Part shown: positions 60,469 to 64,000 of the stretch, one piece after another
Position numbering within the stretch: position 1 is the first letter of the stretch
How the letters are laid out: each line of letters opens with the position of its first letter
NCBI RefSeq assembly: GCF_004125825.1
Contig: NZ_QQWI01000002.1
Location: 62,001-126,000 of the forward strand
From: Fusibacter sp. A1
GTDB taxonomy: Bacteria > Bacillota > Clostridia > Peptostreptococcales > Acidaminobacteraceae
Length of the DNA stretch: 64,000 bases
Direction of reading: 5' to 3'
Translations under genes and position numbers: made by a program
The notes under the pieces: model-generated
Told to the model about the DNA's origin: nothing
Databases searched by the model: none
What the model saw: the letters and a program-made list of their open reading frames with translations, nothing else

Positions 60469-63111
60469 ATGAGACAGGTATTTGATTTTATTGAGGCGGA
60501 CGCGTCGTGGAAGAACCTTTTAGGTGGCAAAGGGGCCAATTTGGCAGAGATGTGCAAACTGGGTCTTCCCGTGCCCGAGGGTTTCACGATCACGACGGAG
60601 GCTTGCAGGGCCTATAGCAAAAACGGCAAATCGCATATTCTGTCGATAGAAGGCGAGATCAAAGAGGCAATCGCACGACTTGAGTCGGTAAGCGGCAGAC
60701 GCTTTGGCGACGAGACGGACCCTCTTTTGGTTTCAGTGCGTTCGGGTGCCCCGGTTTCGATGCCGGGTATGATGGATACTGTCTTAAATCTTGGTCTGAA
60801 TGAGAAGACCACAGAAGCGCTCGGTAAAATCACAGGTAACATGTCTTTTGCATACGATACCTATAGACGCTTTATTCAAATGTACAGCGATGTGGTCCTC
60901 AATATCCCTAAATATCATTTTGACGGCGTGCTCAACAGCCGCTTAAACCACCATAAGGTCGACAATTTCATCGAACTTGACTTAAGTGTGATGGAAGAGA
61001 TCATCAAGAGCTATTTCCATGTCGTTAAAGTCGAAAAGGGAATCAGTTTTCCTGTTGATCCTTGGGATCAGCTGATGACAGCGATAGAGGCTGTATTTGA
61101 ATCCTGGAACAATCCCCGTGCAGTGCTGTACCGTAGAATCAACGATATCGCAGACGATATGGGCACAGCTGTCAATGTGCAGCGTATGGTGTTTGGCAAT
61201 TACGATTCAAGCTCGGGTACAGGCGTGGTGTTCACGAGAAACCCATCCGACGGTACTCCCGGTCTTTATGGTGAATTCCTGCTGAATGCCCAGGGTGAGG
61301 ACGTTGTGGCCGGTATCAGAACGCCTAATAAGATCGAAAAGCTGCAAGAGCTTCTGCCAGCTTGTTTTGAAGAGCTGTCGAAGGTATGCGGGCGCCTTGA
61401 GAAACACTACCTGGACATGCAGGACATCGAGTTTACGATAGAAAGTGAAAAGTTATATATGCTACAGACCCGTAACGGTAAGCGGACAGCGAGAGCGGCG
61501 CTTAGGGTGGCAAGGGATCTTGTGAATGAGAGCCTGATCGATAAGGAAACTGCGATCACACGAATCGATACTAAATACGTCGATCAGCTGCTTCATCCGA
61601 CCTTCGTGCAAACTAGCGCAAAACCTCGTGTCGCGCTGACAACCGGTCTGCCGGCTTCACCAGGGGCAGCGGTGGGGGCAGTTTATTTCTACTCTGAAGA
61701 TGTGGTTGCCGCCAAAAAAAGGGGTGAGCAAGCGATTCTTGTAAGAAGAGAGACATCTCCTGAGGATATAGAAGGAATGCTCCATGCCGAGGGAATCATC
61801 ACAGCAAGGGGCGGGATGACATCGCATGCCGCTGTGGTGGCAAGAAGCATGGGAAAATGCTGCGTAGCGGGATGCTCCGAGATGAACGTGAATGAAGAGC
61901 TTGGAATCATAGAAGTGGGGCATATCACGGTTAAAAAAGGAGAAATCCTTTCGATCGACGGTAGCACGGGTGAGATCTTCATCGGTGAAATCGAGAAGGA
62001 ATCAAGCCTTAAGGATGATTTGCTAGAAACCTTCTTAGTGTGGTCGAAGGAACTATCAAAGATAGGAGTCCTGTCCAACTGCGATTCGCCAAAAGATGCG
62101 ATCACCGCTCTGAACTTCGGCGCCCAGGGGATCGGTCTTTGCAGGACCGAGCATATGTTCTTTGAGAAAAGCAGAATCAAGCTTGTCAGACAAATGATAC
62201 TTGCAGAAAGTCTCGAAGAGAGACAAGAAGCGCTCCAGGGTTTGCTACCCTTCCAGAGGGAAGACTTTATGGGAATGTTCAGCGCGCTAAATGGTAAGCC
62301 GATCGTCATTAGACTGCTTGATCCACCGCTGCACGAGTTCTTACCGACAGGGCACGACGATATCGTCTTGCTTGCCGAGGAGTTCAACAGACCGGTTTCT
62401 GAAATCGAGAGCCTTTTGAGCAGGCTCGAAGAAGTCAATCCCATGCTCGGCCACAGGGGATGCAGGCTTGCGATCACCTACCCTGAAATCTATGAAATGC
62501 AGACAAGGGCGATCGTAGAAGCTGCGATTAAGGTGAAGGAACAGGGAACTCCGGTGGATGTGGGTATCATGATTCCACTTGTAGGCTTTGTGAAGGAGTT
62601 CAAGATACTCAAGCAACTGGTCGAACAAGAGGTACTGAACATCTGCAAAACACACGATACGACACTTAATTATCAGATCGGAACCATGATCGAAGTGCCA
62701 AGGGCGGCCTTATGCGCCGACGAGATAGCGGAGCATGCCGACTTTTTCTCCTTTGGAACCAACGACCTTACCCAGATGACACTCGGATTTTCAAGAGACG
62801 ACTCGGGTAAGTTCATACACGTCTACAAGGACAAGCAAATTTTTGATGCGGATCCGTTTGAATCCCTTGACATAGAAGGCGTTGGAAAACTTGTCGCGAC
62901 TGCAGCGAAATTAGGAAAAGGCGCCAATAAGGACCTAAAGCTGGGGCTTTGCGGAGAGCAGGGCGGAGATGCGAAAACCATAGCCTTCTGTCTTGAGACC
63001 AAACTAGACTACGTATCCTGTTCACCGTTCAGGGTACCGGGAGCCTTAATTGCCGCTGCCCAGGCCAGTGTAAAACAAACTAGGCTTTTAAACTCAGATG
63101 TTATGGGGTAG
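60469..63111 (+). CDS. ppdK: Pyruvate, phosphate dikinase
   Basis: 880 aa, full length. Interconverts pyruvate, ATP and Pi with PEP, AMP and PPi. N-terminal nucleotide-binding domain (LGGKGANLAEM, SVRSGAPVSMPGMMDT), central phosphohistidine domain with GGMTSHAAVVAR (His453, preceded by Thr451, the position phosphorylated by PDRP) and C-terminal PEP barrel (GFSRDDSGKF, LCGEQGGDAK). TTGGAGGTG upstream. Confidence 0.98.
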   Translation: MRQVFDFIEADASWKNLLGGKGANLAEMCKLGLPVPEGFTITTEACRAYSKNGKSHILSIEGEIKEAIARLESVSGRRFGDETDPLLVSVRSGAPVSMPGMMDTVLNLGLNEKTTEALGKITGNMSFAYDTYRRFIQMYSDVVLNIPKYHFDGVLNSRLNHHKVDNFIELDLSVMEEIIKSYFHVVKVEKGISFPVDPWDQLMTAIEAVFESWNNPRAVLYRRINDIADDMGTAVNVQRMVFGNYDSSSGTGVVFTRNPSDGTPGLYGEFLLNAQGEDVVAGIRTPNKIEKLQELLPACFEELSKVCGRLEKHYLDMQDIEFTIESEKLYMLQTRNGKRTARAALRVARDLVNESLIDKETAITRIDTKYVDQLLHPTFVQTSAKPRVALTTGLPASPGAAVGAVYFYSEDVVAAKKRGEQAILVRRETSPEDIEGMLHAEGIITARGGMTSHAAVVARSMGKCCVAGCSEMNVNEELGIIEVGHITVKKGEILSIDGSTGEIFIGEIEKESSLKDDLLETFLVWSKELSKIGVLSNCDSPKDAITALNFGAQGIGLCRTEHMFFEKSRIKLVRQMILAESLEERQEALQGLLPFQREDFMGMFSALNGKPIVIRLLDPPLHEFLPTGHDDIVLLAEEFNRPVSEIESLLSRLEEVNPMLGHRGCRLAITYPEIYEMQTRAIVEAAIKVKEQGTPVDVGIMIPLVGFVKEFKILKQLVEQEVLNICKTHDTTLNYQIGTMIEVPRAALCADEIAEHADFFSFGTNDLTQMTLGFSRDDSGKFIHVYKDKQIFDADPFESLDIEGVGKLVATAAKLGKGANKDLKLGLCGEQGGDAKTIAFCLETKLDYVSCSPFRVPGALIAAAQASVKQTRLLNSDVMG

Positions 63112-63143
63112 AATTAAGATATCAAATAAATTTGGAGGCAATT

Positions 63144-63956
63144 ATGGGCAAATATTATATCTATATCATTTCCGATTCTGTTGGTGAAACAGGAGAGCAC
63201 GTAGCGAGAGCGGCTGCCGGACAGTTTAAAAATAGTGAGTTCGAAGTAAAGAAGTATCCTTATATCGAAGATGTGGAGAGGATCAAAGAGATTTTGGAAG
63301 AAGCCGCCACCAGAAGGTCGATACTTGTCTTTACTACCGTGCTTCAGCATCTACGAGAGATGATTACAGGCTTTTGCAAAGCGCATAAAATGCCTTTCAT
63401 CGATGTGATGAACCCCTTGATCCATACCTTCAAGCATTTTTTAAACGAGGATCCGATCAACGAACCGGGCACGATTCACAAGCTGGATGAGAAATACTTC
63501 AATCGTGTCGAAGCCGTTGAGTTTGCGGTGAAATACGACGACGGTAAGGATCCGCGCGGTGTAAAGAAAGCGGATGTCGTCATCCTTGGAATTTCAAGAA
63601 CCTCGAAAACGCCGCTGAGCATGTACCTTGCGCATAAGAACATCAAGGTGGCGAATATTCCACTTGTCCCAGAAGTGCCCGTACCAAAGGAAGTCTACGA
63701 AATCAGTTCTAAGAAGATCGTGGGTCTTACGAACACGCCTGCCAAATTGAACGAAATACGTGAAGAAAGATTGAAAGCGCTTGGGCTTACGTCTAACGCG
63801 ATTTATGCGAACATGAACAGGATAAACGAGGAGCTTGAGTACGCAGAAGAAATCATGAGCGCTATCGGATGCCCGGTGATCGATGTGTCCAACAAAGCGA
63901 TAGAAGAAACTGCCAATATCATTCTACAGATCCTAATGGAACAAAAACAAGACTAA
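63144..63956 (+). CDS. PPDK regulatory protein (DUF299 kinase/phosphorylase)
   Basis: 270 aa. Bifunctional ADP-dependent kinase and Pi-dependent phosphorylase that inactivates and reactivates PPDK at the Thr next to the catalytic His. N-terminus YYIYIISDSVGETGEHVARAA, P-loop GISRTSKTPLSMYLA and GLTNTPAKLNEIREERL. ATG 63144 follows TTTGGAGG; a TTG at 63132 is part of that region. It directly follows its target ppdK. Confidence 0.95.
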   Translation: MGKYYIYIISDSVGETGEHVARAAAGQFKNSEFEVKKYPYIEDVERIKEILEEAATRRSILVFTTVLQHLREMITGFCKAHKMPFIDVMNPLIHTFKHFLNEDPINEPGTIHKLDEKYFNRVEAVEFAVKYDDGKDPRGVKKADVVILGISRTSKTPLSMYLAHKNIKVANIPLVPEVPVPKEVYEISSKKIVGLTNTPAKLNEIREERLKALGLTSNAIYANMNRINEELEYAEEIMSAIGCPVIDVSNKAIEETANIILQILMEQKQD

Positions 63957-63982
63957 AACCGCTGAGGCGGTTTTTCTTTTTT
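63955..63982 (+). terminator. ppdK operon terminator
   Basis: AAAACCGC / GCGGTTTT with TGAG loop, then TTCTTTTTT (overlaps the stop codon). Confidence 0.92.
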
Positions 63983-64000
63983 ATAAGCCGTATGTTTTAA

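Overview
This window is a chromosomal stretch of a low-to-mid GC Gram-positive bacterium, most likely a member of the Clostridia (a relative of Fusibacter/Acidaminobacter is my guess from overall gene content, not from a phylogeny). The evidence is strong AGGAGG-type ribosome binding sites, TTG and GTG starts, a T-box leader in front of a dimeric-type glycyl-tRNA synthetase, FapR- and BirA-type operators, and blocks of Firmicutes housekeeping synteny. There are about 65 protein genes, nearly all on the + strand. I see no tRNA, rRNA, CRISPR array, prophage or insertion sequence.

Layout. 1-9.1 kb: translation start and Ser/Thr signalling block (def-fmt-DUF116-Zn peptidase-rsmB-prpC-prkC-rsgA-rpe-thiN), ending in a heptamer tandem repeat, a T20 terminator and palindromic repeats. 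9.4-14.1 kb: rpmB (-), then Asp23-family/fakA/recG. 14.2-20.4 kb: an orphan sensor kinase, rsmD-coaD-coiled-coil gene, tmcAL and ackA. 20.4-27.4 kb: DUF177-rpmF, a 171-nt composite palindrome, then fapR-plsX-fabH-fabD-fabG-acpP-fabF behind two promoters that each carry a FapR-like operator. 27.5-29.2 kb: a PAS/degenerate-GGDEF/EAL protein, convergent with a minus-strand operon (29.4-32.9 kb) of MaoC-like protein, BioY, thiolase and an acyl-CoA-ligase-like protein. That operon starts at a BirA-type operator.

33-44.6 kb: RNase III-radical SAM-SMC-FtsY, then YlxM-Ffh-S16-KhpA-RimM-TrmD, L19 and RbgA (protein targeting and ribosome assembly). 44.7-46.5 kb: orphan LytTR regulator, a small minus-strand unknown and plsY (-), the latter with a third FapR-like site. 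46.7-57.9 kb: prmA-rsmE, mtaB-HIT, rpsU-yqeY, phoH-ybeY-DUF3048 lipoprotein-cdd-era, mgtE-recO-DUF4342. 58-64 kb: T-box-glyQS, then a CcpN-like CBS regulator, pyruvate phosphate dikinase and its regulatory kinase/phosphorylase.

How it fits together: the window is dominated by translation and ribosome maturation genes, with membrane lipid synthesis placed under FapR at two separated loci (fapR-fab and plsY). The most interesting accessory unit is the BirA-controlled operon, in which a biotin transporter subunit travels with a MaoC-like hydratase, a thiolase lacking one canonical catalytic cysteine, and a short AMP-forming ligase. The other unusual feature is a set of three intergenic composite palindromes (9.24, 21.25 and 29.17 kb) built from nested short hairpins.
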